The notes: generated by a model not told the origin, from the letters alone. 64,000 bases of DNA from CAYRVX01 sp964427875 (GCA_964427875.1 CAYRVX010000008.1:1-64000), one strand, 5' to 3'. Positions 1-8,042 are shown, numbered from the stretch's first letter. Made by a program: numbers and translations.

Positions 1-1327
1 CGAAGTGGGCCGGGTTCCAGTGGTGGGCCAGGTGCATCCAGTAGCGGTAGTAGGCGGCCTGCTTCCATCCCGCCGGCTCCCTGCCGGTCTCGAGGATCCG
101 CTTGAAGCTCCGCCCCTGCATGTAGCCCGGCGTCCTGACGCCGGCGAAGTCGAGCATCGTCGCGGCGTAGTCCACGTTCTCGACGATCGCGTCGCTCCGC
201 GAGCCGGGCTTGATCGTCCGGGGGTAGCGCACGAGGAACGGCATCCGCTGGGACTCGTCGTACATCCAGCGCTTGTCCTGGTAATCGTGCTCCCCGAGCA
301 TGAAGCCCTGGTCGCCGGTGTACAGGATCACCGTGTTGTCGAGGCTGCCCTCGGCCTTGAGGTAGTCCAGCAGCCGCTTCATGTTGTCGTCCACGCCCTT
401 GACGCAGCGCAGGAACTTCTTCAGGTAGGTCTGGTAGGCCTGGCGCTTGGCCTGCTCGTCGGAGAGGCCCGCGTCCCTGGCCCAGTTCCGCGTGTAGTTG
501 CGGAAGGCGTGCCGCCGGCCGATGCTCGTGCCGATGTAGCGGACCAGCTCGTCGTTGTGGCCGCGCGTGGCGATCGAGCCGAACTTCGGCTGCTTCCAGA
601 GGCTCTTCGGCTCGGGGACGTCCACGTCGGCGAGGTAGCTCTCGTACCTCGCGGCGTTCTGGAACATGTCGTGCGGGGCCTTGAAGTGGTGCATCAGGAA
701 AAAGGGCCTGGCCCTGTCGCGCCCCTTGAGCCACTTCAGCGTGCTGTCGGTGATGCAGTCGGAGGAGTGGCCGGTCATCTTCACGACGTTCTTCGGCCAG
801 TCGCCCCTGGTCTTCTCCCTGAACGACGGATTGTTGTAGCTTCCCTGGCCGGGGAGGACCTTGTAGTAGTCGAAGTTGGGCTCCTCCTTCAGGTGCCATT
901 TGCCGATCATGGCCGTCAGGTAGCCGGCCTTCCTCATCTCGATGGCGAGGTACTGCTTCCGGGGCTCCAGCCGCTCGCCCAGCGTCAGGGCGCCGTTGAC
1001 GTTGCTGTACTGCCCGGTCATGATGCACGCCCGGCTGGGGACGCAGATGGAGTTGGTGCAGAAGGCGTTCTCCAGGAGGACGCCCTCCCTCGCCAGCGTG
1101 TCGATGACGGGCGTGGGGTTGAGCTTCGCCAGCCGGCCGCCGTAGGCGCCGATGGCATGGGCGGCGTGGTCGTCGGACATGATGAAGAGGATATTGGGCC
1201 TGTCCTGAGCCTTGTCGAAGGGCCTCTTTGACAGGGCCTCGGCAGCCGGGGCGAACCGCGGCAGCGTCAATCCCGCGGCACCGAGTCCGACGGTCCTGAG
1301 AAACTCTCGGCGTGTCTGGCTGCGCAT
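1..1327 (-). CDS. Tat-exported sulfatase, 3' end cut by window edge
   Basis: Hydrolyses sulfate esters, probably on a sulfated polysaccharide or glycosaminoglycan. The translation starts at the ATG read from 1327, with AGGAGA a few bases upstream. The N-terminus has a twin-arginine signal (TRREFLRT, residues 5-12), so export folded to the periplasm is expected. PNILFIMSDDH (about residues 44-54) is the metal-binding start of the alkaline-phosphatase fold. CVPSR (residues 95-99) is the C-x-P-S-R signature whose Cys becomes formylglycine, and GKWH follows. About 442 codons are visible and the C-terminus lies outside the window. The family is certain; the substrate is not. No sulfatase-maturing radical SAM enzyme is in the window, so maturation must be encoded elsewhere. 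Confidence 0.93.
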   Translation of the reverse strand, partial: MRSQTRREFLRTVGLGAAGLTLPRFAPAAEALSKRPFDKAQDRPNILFIMSDDHAAHAIGAYGGRLAKLNPTPVIDTLAREGVLLENAFCTNSICVPSRACIMTGQYSNVNGALTLGERLEPRKQYLAIEMRKAGYLTAMIGKWHLKEEPNFDYYKVLPGQGSYNNPSFREKTRGDWPKNVVKMTGHSSDCITDSTLKWLKGRDRARPFFLMHHFKAPHDMFQNAARYESYLADVDVPEPKSLWKQPKFGSIATRGHNDELVRYIGTSIGRRHAFRNYTRNWARDAGLSDEQAKRQAYQTYLKKFLRCVKGVDDNMKRLLDYLKAEGSLDNTVILYTGDQGFMLGEHDYQDKRWMYDESQRMPFLVRYPRTIKPGSRSDAIVENVDYAATMLDFAGVRTPGYMQGRSFKRILETGREPAGWKQAAYYRYWMHLAHHWNPAHF

Positions 1328-1525
1328 CGGTTGTCTCCTTCCATTCCGAGGGGCGTTTTCCGTTGGAGTTCCTGCCGCGCACCGCAGCCGGGCACACGGC
1401 GAGCGCATTATCCGGCGGCGTCCCCGGCGGGTCAACTTCGGTCTGGGCGAACGGAACGCGGCGAGCGCCGGCGCCGCAGCCGACTCGCTCCTGGAATCCC
1501 GGCAGGGAAAAAACGTAACTTGCCC

Positions 1526-1555
1526 TTGACTTTGGCGGCCGCACTGCGTTACTAT
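1526..1555 (+). promoter_or_regulatory. Sigma70-like promoter of arsR
   Basis: TTGACT (1526-1531) and TACTAT (1550-1555) are separated by 18 bp, and the arsR ATG follows at 1603. The -10 element runs directly into the inverted repeat at 1555-1572, so a bound repressor would block it. Predicted from consensus only. Confidence 0.6.
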
Positions 1556-1572
1556 GTGATACAGGGATCACG
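1555..1572. promoter_or_regulatory. Putative ArsR operator, site 1
   Basis: Inverted repeat TGTGAT-N6-ATCACG overlapping the -10 element of arsR. The same half-sites with the same 6-bp spacer recur at 1957-1974 before the permease gene. ArsR/SmtB proteins bind such interrupted dyads as dimers. Assignment to this ArsR is an inference from position and repetition. Confidence 0.65.
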
Positions 1573-1602
1573 TGATTCCCAGGACTCTCTTCGGAGGACC
1601 TG

Positions 1603-1929
1603 ATGAACGAGGAAACCAAGAAGCTCTACGAGATGAAGGCCGAGGTGCTGGCGGCGCTGGCGCACCCGATCCGGCTGGCGATCGTCGAGTTCCTCCGCGA
1701 CGGCGAACAGTGCGTCTGCGACATCGCCGAGCAGGTCGGCTCCGAGCGGTCGAACGTCTCGCGGCACCTGGCCGTGATGCTTCGGGCGGGCATCCTCGAG
1801 CACCGCAAGGACGGGCTGCGGATGCTTTACCGTCTGAAGACCCCCTGCGTCGTGGGCTTCCTGGCCTGCGTAACGGACGTCCTCCGCGAGCAGATCGAGG
1901 CGAACAACGCCGTGCTGAAGCGGCTGTGA
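1603..1929 (+). CDS. arsR: ArsR/SmtB-family arsenic-responsive repressor
   Basis: Cytoplasmic metalloregulatory repressor of 108 aa, the usual family length. A winged helix-turn-helix spans about residues 15-80 (ALAHPIRLAIVEFL, then SNVSRHLAVML). The Cys-x-Cys pair in QCVCDIA (C37, C39) lies in the helix that carries the As(III)/Sb(III) site of classical ArsR proteins (ELCVCDL). Two further cysteines, C82 and C89, sit near the C-terminus and could complete a three-coordinate site. It is the first gene of an arsenic operon and is preceded by a promoter overlapping a dyad, which points to autoregulation. Derepression by trivalent arsenic is expected from the family; whether organoarsenicals are sensed is unknown. 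Confidence 0.93.
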   Translation: MNEETKKLYEMKAEVLAALAHPIRLAIVEFLRDGEQCVCDIAEQVGSERSNVSRHLAVMLRAGILEHRKDGLRMLYRLKTPCVVGFLACVTDVLREQIEANNAVLKRL

Positions 1930-1956
1930 CTCACGGGCCCTTTTTTTGCGGCATTA

Positions 1957-1974
1957 TGTGATTGTTCCATCACG
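1957..1974. promoter_or_regulatory. Putative ArsR operator, site 2
   Basis: TGTGAT-N6-ATCACG, identical in half-sites and spacing to 1555-1572, placed between the arsR stop and the permease ATG. CATTAT (1952-1957) could be a -10 element, but I see no convincing -35. A T7 run at 1941-1947 lies just upstream. It suggests a second ArsR-controlled start for the transporter genes. Confidence 0.6.
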
Positions 1975-2016
1975 CACTCACCAAGACAGATGGTCGGGTG
2001 ACGACAAGGGACTGCG

Positions 2017-3321
2017 ATGAAGCGGGAATGGAAGATCTTTGGCGGCATGTTGGCCGTCTTCCTGGTGGCGTATTTCCTGCCCCTGTCGGACCCGGCCGTC
2101 AAGGGCGCGGTGGTGGAGGCCTTCAGGCTGCTCCAGTGGTACGCTCGGGCCCACACGCTGGCCTGTGTCGTGCCCGCGCTGTTCATTGCGGGGGCCATCG
2201 TCACGTTCTTGTCGCAGGCGTCGGTCATGCGATACATGGGGCCGAAGTCCAACAAGCCGCTCGCGTACGGGGTAGCGTCCGTTTCCGGGGCGATCCTGGC
2301 GGTCTGCTCGTGCAGCGTGCTGCCGATCTTTGCCGGGATCTACCGCCTCGGGGCCGGCCTGGGGCCGGCCTCGGCGTTCCTGTACTCCGGCCCGGCGATC
2401 AACATCCTGGCGATCTTCCTGACGGCAAGGGTCCTGGGCCTTCCGCTGGGCGCTGCGCGGGCGGTGGGCGCGGTGGCCTTCGCGTTTGTCGTCGGCCTGG
2501 GGATGGCCGTGTTCTTCCGGAGAGGCGAGCGGAAGAAGGCGGAAGCGGCCGTGCACGTGCCGCAGCCCGACGCGCCCAAACGCCCGTTGTGGAAGACCGC
2601 ACTGTACTTCGCGTGCATGGTGGCCTTCCTGGTCTTCAGCGACTGGTACAACACCAACGACGTGACCATCACGATGAAGGACGGGACGGTCTTGAAGGCC
2701 AACATACGCTACGCGACCCAGGACACGATGGACATCCAGGAATACGGGGCCGACGGGCACCTGGGCAGCAGCGTCCGACGCCTGAGCCGATCCGACGTGC
2801 AGAAGGCCGAGCCGGTGGGCGGCTTCGTCATGACGGTCCACGGGATCAAGTGGTACCTCGCCGCCGCGTGCGGCCTGGCGGTCCTGCTGATGGTCTGGCG
2901 GTGGTTCGCCCGCTCCGAGATCAAGGAGTGGATGCACAACACATGGAGTTTCGCCAAGCTTCTGGTGCCGCTGCTGTTCGGCGGGGTCTTCGTCGTCGGC
3001 TTCGTCGGCAAGCTCCTGCCGGAGGAATACGTGGCCGGGTGGGTCGGCGACAACTCTCTTTCGTCGAACCTGGTGGCCAGCGTGATCGGGGCGTTCTGGT
3101 ACTTCGCCACGCTGACGGAGATCCCGATCTGCGAGGCGCTGCGGAAGCTCGGCATGCACGACGGCCCGATGCTGGCCCTGCTGCTGGCCGGGCCGGCGCT
3201 GTCGCTGCCGAACATGCTCGTGATCCGCAGCGTCATGGGAAATCGAAAGACGCTGGTCTTCATCGCGCTGGTCGTCGTGACAGCAACGATCAGCGGGATG
3301 ATCTTTGGATCGCTGGTCTGA
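2017..3321 (+). CDS. arsP: ArsP-type permease (PF03773/DUF318 family)
   Basis: Inner-membrane permease of 434 aa. Characterised ArsP proteins export trivalent organoarsenicals such as methylarsenite and roxarsone(III). The N-terminal half has several hydrophobic helices and the family motif CSCSVLPIFAGIYRLGAGLG (C97 and C99); FLYSGPAINILAIF follows. The C-terminal half repeats the fold with TEIPICEALRKLGM and LLAGPALSLPNML. Between the halves, at about residues 205-275, is a soluble insert (DGTVLKANIRYATQDTMDIQ) facing one side of the membrane. The gene follows arsR after a second copy of its operator, which strongly supports an arsenic role. Other DUF318 proteins have different or unknown substrates, so organoarsenical specificity is inferred. 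Confidence 0.85.
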   Translation: MKREWKIFGGMLAVFLVAYFLPLSDPAVKGAVVEAFRLLQWYARAHTLACVVPALFIAGAIVTFLSQASVMRYMGPKSNKPLAYGVASVSGAILAVCSCSVLPIFAGIYRLGAGLGPASAFLYSGPAINILAIFLTARVLGLPLGAARAVGAVAFAFVVGLGMAVFFRRGERKKAEAAVHVPQPDAPKRPLWKTALYFACMVAFLVFSDWYNTNDVTITMKDGTVLKANIRYATQDTMDIQEYGADGHLGSSVRRLSRSDVQKAEPVGGFVMTVHGIKWYLAAACGLAVLLMVWRWFARSEIKEWMHNTWSFAKLLVPLLFGGVFVVGFVGKLLPEEYVAGWVGDNSLSSNLVASVIGAFWYFATLTEIPICEALRKLGMHDGPMLALLLAGPALSLPNMLVIRSVMGNRKTLVFIALVVVTATISGMIFGSLV

Positions 3322-3390
3322 GCTGCGCCCGGGCGAAGGGACAGGGCTGCCGTCCGGTGGGCGGGGCCGAAGAGCCGAAGGGAAATCAGG

Positions 3391-4116
3391 ATGGACAGGG
3401 ACATGACACGACGGGAGCTGCTCGGGGCGGCCGGGGCGATGGCCGTCGGTGCGGCGGCGACGGCTGCGAAAGCAGATGGCGCGCCGGCGAAGAAGGACGA
3501 GAAGGCGGGCATCAGGATCCTCGGGATCTCGTGCAGCCCGAGGAAGGGCAAGACGACGGCCCAGGCGGTCAGGATCAGCCTGGAGGCCGCCGAGCAGGCC
3601 CAGGCGCTCGTCGAGACCGAGCTGATCGACCTGGGCGGCATGAGGATCAGCGGATGGATCGGCGGGGCCAAGTCGGGCCAGGGCGAGATGCCGAACGACG
3701 ACTTCCGGCTCATCCTGCCGAAGCTGAAAGATCCCGCCGTCTGGGGACTGATCGTCGGCTCGCCGGTCTACTTCCGCAGCATGAGCGCTTTGTGCAAGGC
3801 CTTCCTGGAGCAGTGCGCCTTGCTGCGCAAGCCGAAGCTGCTCTGGGCCGACAAGGCGATCGGCGCGCTGGCGGTGGGGGCCTTCCGCAACGGCGGGCAG
3901 GAGCTCGTCGTTCAGCAGATCCAGACGGTATTGCTCTGCCACGAGATGATGGTCGTCGGCGGCAAGCCCCGGGCGCACCAGGGAGCGACGCTGTGGAACG
4001 CGGGCGCGGGAGACAACATCACGACCGACGCCCTCGGCGTAGACACCGCCAAGCTGGTCGGCCGGCGAGTCGCCGAAGCGGCGGTGAGGCTGGCCGGCTA
4101 CGGGGACATAAAGTAG
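3391..4116 (+). CDS. Tat-exported flavodoxin-like NAD(P)H:FMN oxidoreductase
   Basis: 241-aa protein of the NADPH-dependent FMN reductase / multimeric flavodoxin group. Residues 1-28 are a twin-arginine signal (TRRELLGAAGAMAVG), so the flavin would be inserted before export. GISCSPRKGKTTAQAV (about residues 45-60) is the FMN-phosphate loop, and GSPVYFRSMSALCKAF (about 123-138) is the second flavin contact seen in this family. It is a paralogue of the protein at 8043-8750; the two share signal, phosphate loop and the ARNGGQEL/FRNGGQEL stretch. Located inside the arsenic operon, it could reduce an arsenical or supply electrons to one on the outer face. The substrate is unknown. ArsH is also an FMN reductase but is cytoplasmic and has different motifs. 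Confidence 0.82.
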   Translation: MDRDMTRRELLGAAGAMAVGAAATAAKADGAPAKKDEKAGIRILGISCSPRKGKTTAQAVRISLEAAEQAQALVETELIDLGGMRISGWIGGAKSGQGEMPNDDFRLILPKLKDPAVWGLIVGSPVYFRSMSALCKAFLEQCALLRKPKLLWADKAIGALAVGAFRNGGQELVVQQIQTVLLCHEMMVVGGKPRAHQGATLWNAGAGDNITTDALGVDTAKLVGRRVAEAAVRLAGYGDIK

Positions 4117-4206
4117 CGCGAGTCTCGACGCGACGTGCGAGAATGCGTTGGAAGAGCGGCTGGTGGACGAAGACGACGACACGCGATGCATTGGGAGAAC
4201 GGTCTG

Positions 4207-4677
4207 GTGAACATGGAACCGATCGGAATCATTCACTCTCCTTTCACGCAGCCGGCGGGCACGCCGATTCAGCCCTGCATGGCCGGCGGCGCCGAGGGAT
4301 CGGTTGAGGTGGAGGAGAAGTATGTTCCGGCCTTGAAGGACCTCGACGGGTTCGAGCGGGTCTGGCTGCTGTACTGGTTCGATCGGGCGCCGGAGCCGAA
4401 GCTCCAGGTCGTGCCCTTTCTGGACCGCGTTCCGCGGGGGCTGTTTGCGGTTCGCGCCCCGGCGCGGCCCAACCCGATCGGAATCTCGGCGGTCCGGCTG
4501 CTGGGAATCGACGGCAACGTGCTTCACGTGGCCGACATCGACGTGCTCGACGGCACGCCGCTCATGGATATAAAGCCCTACGTGCCGCGTTTTGACAGCT
4601 TCGAGAACAGCCGGCACGGTTGGCTCGAACACGTCCGCGGCGACCGCATCGTCGCGGACGACCGCTTCGAAACGTGA
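4207..4677 (+). CDS. TsaA/TrmO-family SAM-dependent methyltransferase
   Basis: About 156 aa with the TsaA beta-barrel fold: EPIGIIHSPF at the start, LDGFERVWLLYWFDR in the middle, then ARPNPIGISAVRLL and DVLDGTPLMDIKPYVPRFD, all family hallmarks. E. coli TrmO methylates N6-threonylcarbamoyladenosine at tRNA position 37. Stand-alone short TsaA proteins often sit in metal or arsenic loci and may have another methyl acceptor. I chose GTG 4207 because GGGAGA (4193-4198) lies 8 bases upstream; ATG 4213 is the alternative. It lies between a flavodoxin and a DGC protein in the arsenic operon, 19 bases before the next gene. Family is clear; the real substrate is not. Confidence 0.82.
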   Translation: MNMEPIGIIHSPFTQPAGTPIQPCMAGGAEGSVEVEEKYVPALKDLDGFERVWLLYWFDRAPEPKLQVVPFLDRVPRGLFAVRAPARPNPIGISAVRLLGIDGNVLHVADIDVLDGTPLMDIKPYVPRFDSFENSRHGWLEHVRGDRIVADDRFET

Positions 4678-4696
4678 CAGCGGGAAGGAGCGCATC

Positions 4697-5098
4697 ATGA
4701 CCGAATCGATTGAGCAATCCGCCCCCAGCGCCGGCAGGAACGTCCTGTTCTTCGCGTGCAGCGGGGCCGCAAACGTCGCCGAGGCGGCCGACCGGGCCTG
4801 CCGCCAGCTCACGTACGAAGGCCATGGGGGCATGTTCTGCCTCGCCGGGCTCGGCGCCGGCATTCCGAGCATGGTCCAGACCGCCAAGGACGCCGACCTG
4901 AACGTCGTCGTGGACGGCTGCGAGATGGACTGCGGCCGGAAGATCCTCGATGAGCACGACGTGAAGAACTACGTCCAGATCCGGGTGACGGACCTGGACA
5001 TCGAGAATGTCAAGGGCGCGGCCGCCACGGACGAGGAAGTCGCCGTGGTCGTCAAGCGGGTCAAGAAGGAACTTTCGGAGAACGAGCGACAGCCATGA
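4697..5098 (+). CDS. DGC-domain putative zinc-binding protein
   Basis: 133-aa soluble protein matching the DGC domain family, named for its D-G-C motif. Conserved cysteines are visible at FFACSGAANV (C21), C35, C48 and VDGCEMDCG (C75, C79), suitable for binding zinc or a thiophilic ion. The ATG at 4697 has GGAAGGAG upstream. Its stop overlaps the start of the thioredoxin gene by 4 bases (ATGA), so the two are probably translationally coupled. DGC genes are repeatedly found next to small thioredoxins and ArsP-type permeases in anaerobic bacteria, but no biochemical function is established. A role in arsenic or thiol handling is an inference from position. Confidence 0.82.
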   Translation: MTESIEQSAPSAGRNVLFFACSGAANVAEAADRACRQLTYEGHGGMFCLAGLGAGIPSMVQTAKDADLNVVVDGCEMDCGRKILDEHDVKNYVQIRVTDLDIENVKGAAATDEEVAVVVKRVKKELSENERQP

Positions 5099-5331
5099 GC
5101 AAGAAACTACAGATTCTCGGCACGGGCTGCCCGAAGTGCCAGAAGCTGGCCGCCAACGCCAAGGCCGCCGCGGAGGCGGCGGGCATCGACTACGAGATTG
5201 AGAAGGTCACCGACATCAACGAGATCATGAAATTCGGCGTCATGATGACGCCGGCGCTGGCCGTGGACGGCGAGGTCAAGGTCGTCGGCAAGGTGCCGGA
5301 GCCGGAGGCCATCCAGGGCATGTTGGCGTGA
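5095..5331 (+). CDS. Small thioredoxin/glutaredoxin-like protein (possible ArsE equivalent)
   Basis: 78-aa thioredoxin-fold protein of the redox-active disulfide (TM0996/MTH895) type. The active site is GTGCPKC (C12, C15), and the cis-proline region is MMTPALAVDGEVKVVGKVP. It has no signal peptide, so it acts in the cytoplasm. The start overlaps the DGC gene and the stop overlaps the next start (GTGA), giving a tight three-gene coupling. In Shewanella arsEFG, nitroaromatic arsenicals are handled by ArsE, ArsF and ArsG; the ArsF-like and ArsG-like genes lie just downstream here, so this could be the ArsE counterpart. That identification is tentative; a general disulfide carrier for the membrane thioredoxins is the other reading. 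Confidence 0.85.
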   Translation: MSKKLQILGTGCPKCQKLAANAKAAAEAAGIDYEIEKVTDINEIMKFGVMMTPALAVDGEVKVVGKVPEPEAIQGMLA

Positions 5332-6734
5332 CGGCCGCCGCGGCCATCCTCGGGCAATGCCCGTGCAGCGGCGGCGGAATCAGCGCGTCGGGCGGGATGG
5401 TGCTGTTCGCGCTGGTCGTTGCCCTGTGGCAGGTCATTCGCTGGACCCGGTCTACGTGGAGACGAAGAGGAGCAAGTGCGATGAGCAGATGGGCGAAGGT
5501 GGGTCTGGTCGTGTTGTTGGGCGCAGCGGGTGTTGCGCTTCTGGGCTACGAGTTCGGGCGGCTGCCTTCGGCGGCCGCCGAGGCCGAAAGCTCCAAGAAG
5601 CTGCCGAAACTTATCGACCTCGGGTCGAAGCAATGCATCCCGTGCAAGAAGATGGCCCCGATACTGGCGGAGTTGACGAAAGAGTACGCCGGCAGGTTTG
5701 ACTTGGAGTTCATTGACGTCTGGCTGAAGGAGAACGAGGCGGCCGCAGTGAAGCACGGCATCAAGCTCATTCCCACGCAGATCTTCTTCGGCAAGGACGG
5801 CAAGGAGCTCTGGCGGCACGAGGGATTCCTGTCGAAGGAGGCCATTCTCGCCAAGTGGAAGGAGCTCGGCTACGACTTCTCCGGCGCGGGTGCCCCCAAG
5901 GTGGAGCGTTGGGGGCCGGCGAAGCCGGACACGCGCGCCAAGGACGCCATCTGCTACATGTGCGACGGGGACATCGGCCCCAAGACGGCGGTGGTCGTCA
6001 AGACGGACAAGGGCGACGTCCGCCTGTGCAGCCCGCACTGCTACTTCATCATGTACTCGGCGCTGACAGAGGACAAGACCGGCTTCGAGAGGAAGGTTTC
6101 GGTTACGGACTGCACCACGGGCAAGCCCATCCCGGCCGAGTCGGCCGTGTATCTGCGAGGCGTCGATGCGAAAGGCCGAGCGACCGTCAAGGCATTCGCC
6201 TCGAAGAGCGCGGCCCTGAAGGAGCGCAGCGCTTCGGGTGGGAACGTCATGTCCTACGGAATCCTGAAGGGGAAGGAGCTGAGCCACCGTTGCGGGTTCT
6301 GCGACCGGGCGGTGTACCCGGAGGACTCGGCGCTCGTGAAGGCGGCCGGCGTGCACACCTGGGGCTGCTGCGCGCATTGCGCGCTCGGCGTGGCCGCCCG
6401 CACGGGCAAGGACATCGACGTGCATCAACCCGACGCCCTGACCGAAGAGATGATCGTCGTCAAGACGCTTGACGGGCAGTTGGCCTCTCTGGAGCCGAAA
6501 GGCGCCGTGGCTTGGTTTGGCATGCGCAAGAAGGCCGGCGGCAAGTGGGGCTCGGCCGGATGCTTCCACCAAGCAAACTTCACCACCGTCGAGAACATGG
6601 AGAAATGGCTCGAACAACATCCGTACGAGACGGGCAAGCTGATCCCCATCGCCCAGGCCTTGGCGGCCAAGATGAAGATGACGCCGCAGCAGATCTCAAA
6701 GGCCTGCAAGATCGGCGAGTGCGCGCCGAAGTAG
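5328..6734 (+). CDS. Membrane-anchored thioredoxin with Cys-rich C-terminal extension
   Basis: Residues from GTG 5328 (overlapping the previous stop) give 468 aa. A hydrophobic helix lies at about 24-38, then an Arg-rich loop (RWTRSTWRRRG), then a second helix at 58-73. This topology puts both the short Cys-containing N-terminus and the large C-terminal part outside. The thioredoxin domain has CIPC (C103, C106) and the cis-Pro stretch LIPTQIFFGKDG. A roughly 270-residue extension follows, with C-x2-C (C209, C212), C-x3-C (C234, C238), HRCGFC, GCCAHC and further Cys and His, like metal or heme-free redox sites. ATG 5481, with AAGAGGAG upstream, is an alternative start giving 417 aa and one helix. 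The extension is not a family I can name; NosL-like metal binding is possible. Confidence 0.75.
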   Translation: MTAAAAILGQCPCSGGGISASGGMVLFALVVALWQVIRWTRSTWRRRGASAMSRWAKVGLVVLLGAAGVALLGYEFGRLPSAAAEAESSKKLPKLIDLGSKQCIPCKKMAPILAELTKEYAGRFDLEFIDVWLKENEAAAVKHGIKLIPTQIFFGKDGKELWRHEGFLSKEAILAKWKELGYDFSGAGAPKVERWGPAKPDTRAKDAICYMCDGDIGPKTAVVVKTDKGDVRLCSPHCYFIMYSALTEDKTGFERKVSVTDCTTGKPIPAESAVYLRGVDAKGRATVKAFASKSAALKERSASGGNVMSYGILKGKELSHRCGFCDRAVYPEDSALVKAAGVHTWGCCAHCALGVAARTGKDIDVHQPDALTEEMIVVKTLDGQLASLEPKGAVAWFGMRKKAGGKWGSAGCFHQANFTTVENMEKWLEQHPYETGKLIPIAQALAAKMKMTPQQISKACKIGECAPK

Positions 6735-6765
6735 CGCCTGCACCCGGCGAGCTGGAGGCCCACCG

Positions 6766-7257
6766 ATGAATGACAAGCTGAAGAAGGCGGCGACGGGCGT
6801 GCTGCTGTGCTTCGTGCTCATCAGCATCGGCTACGCGATCGGCAAGGAAGTGACACTCCACAAGCTGGCGGGCCGGGAGGCAGCCATCGGTCCTACCACG
6901 GCGCCGACATCCGGCGACAAGGTGATCGTCTACTACATGCACCCGACGCTTCGGTGCGTCATCTGCAACGCCATCGAGAAGGCTGCCCACGAGGCCGTGC
7001 AGCAGGACTTCGCCAAGCAGCTCAAGACGGGCAGCGTCCAGTGGAAGGTGGTGAACTTCAGCGAGGATGAGGCGCTGGCCAAGCGATACAACGTCGCCTC
7101 CAGCACGGTCGTCGTCGTCCACCTGCGAGACGGAAAGGAAGTCCGCCACGAGAATCTCGACAAAGTCTGGGAGCTGGCGGAGAAGCCCGCCGAGCTTCGC
7201 GCCTACGTCGCCGGGAAGATCCAGGCCTGCTTGCCGCAGAAGTCCGAGAAGCTCTGA
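6766..7257 (+). CDS. arsF: ArsF-like nitroreductase subunit, membrane-anchored thioredoxin fold
   Basis: 163-aa protein with one N-terminal membrane helix (about residues 9-27) and an external domain carrying HPTLRCVICNAIEKA (C64, C67), then VNFSEDEALAKRYNVASSTVVVV. This RC-x2-C-x2-IE pattern is typical of the ArsF family. In Shewanella putrefaciens ArsEF reduces nitrated aromatic arsenicals and ArsG exports the aminated trivalent product. The stop codon overlaps the ATG of the arsG-like gene by one base, which matches that arrangement. The activity is inferred from family and synteny; many ArsF-like proteins are found without any link to nitroarsenicals and may be general periplasmic thiol oxidoreductases. 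Confidence 0.78.
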   Translation: MNDKLKKAATGVLLCFVLISIGYAIGKEVTLHKLAGREAAIGPTTAPTSGDKVIVYYMHPTLRCVICNAIEKAAHEAVQQDFAKQLKTGSVQWKVVNFSEDEALAKRYNVASSTVVVVHLRDGKEVRHENLDKVWELAEKPAELRAYVAGKIQACLPQKSEKL

Positions 7258-7952
7258 TGGAGTGGTTGGCAATCGGCACGGCGCTGTGGTTGGGGATCCT
7301 GACGTCGATCAGTCCCTGCCCTCTCGCCAGCAACATTGCGGCGATCTCCTTCATCAGCCGGCGGGTCGGGCAGACGCGCCAGGTCCTGCTCTCGGGCCTG
7401 CTCTACACGATCGGCCGGACCATCGCGTACCAGGTCCTGAGCATCGTGATTGTGGTGGGCCTCCTGGCCACCGGAGACATCGCGCGGTTCCTTCAGCGGT
7501 ACCTCAACCAGATCCTCGGGCCCGTCCTGATCCTGGTCGGCATGGTGCTGCTGGGCTTGCTGGGATTCACCTTCTCCCTGAACCTTGCCGGGCAAGGCGT
7601 CCAGCAGCGGGCATCGAAGGGCGGTGTGCTGTGGTCTTTGCTTCTCGGCATCCTGTTCGCCCTTTCCTTCTGTCCCGTGTCGGCCGGGCTGTTCTTCGGC
7701 GGGCTGATCCCGCTGGCGGCGGCGAAGCAGTCACACGTCCTGCTGCCGCTGCTGTTCGGGGTGGGTACGGCCCTGCCGGTCATCGCCTTCGCCTTCCTCA
7801 TCGCATTCGCAAGCCAGTACGTCGGTGTGGCCTTCAACCGTCTGACCCAGGTCGAGCGGTGGGTCCGGGCGGTGACCGGAACGGTGTTCATCGTGGCCGG
7901 GGTCTACTACTGCCTGGCCCACATCTACGGGATCCCTCTGATGTCGTGGTAG
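7257..7952 (+). CDS. arsG: ArsG-like aromatic arsenical efflux permease (CcdA/DsbD fold)
   Basis: 231-aa integral membrane protein with about six helices of the CcdA/DsbD transmembrane type. Two helix-embedded prolyl-cysteine motifs occur symmetrically: SISPCPLASN (C21) and LSFCPVSAGLFFGGLIPLA (C139). CcdA proteins move reducing equivalents across the membrane through such cysteines; ArsG-family members are reported to export trivalent aminobenzylarsenicals. The ATG at 7257 overlaps the arsF-like stop (TGATG). Because several thioredoxin-fold proteins in this operon face outward, an electron-transfer role feeding them is a real alternative to efflux. Family placement is firm; the direction of function is not. 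Confidence 0.8.
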   Translation: MEWLAIGTALWLGILTSISPCPLASNIAAISFISRRVGQTRQVLLSGLLYTIGRTIAYQVLSIVIVVGLLATGDIARFLQRYLNQILGPVLILVGMVLLGLLGFTFSLNLAGQGVQQRASKGGVLWSLLLGILFALSFCPVSAGLFFGGLIPLAAAKQSHVLLPLLFGVGTALPVIAFAFLIAFASQYVGVAFNRLTQVERWVRAVTGTVFIVAGVYYCLAHIYGIPLMSW

Positions 7953-8042
7953 GGACCCGGTGAAATGGGAGTTTCCCCTTCGGGATAGCAGCAGACAGGA
8001 ACATGTGGCCCTTACAGACCGGGCCCTATGAGGAGCGAAACG

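Noticed and set aside
1978..4887. Long open frame of about 969 codons on the minus strand
   Set aside because: It runs antisense through arsP, the flavodoxin and TrmO genes, is rich in Arg/Pro/His and lacks domains. Long antisense frames are expected in GC-rich coding DNA.
5481..6734. Shorter start (ATG 5481) for the thioredoxin fusion
   Set aside because: Kept only as an alternative. The GTG at 5328 overlaps the previous stop, the frame is open and the extra residues form a sensible membrane helix.
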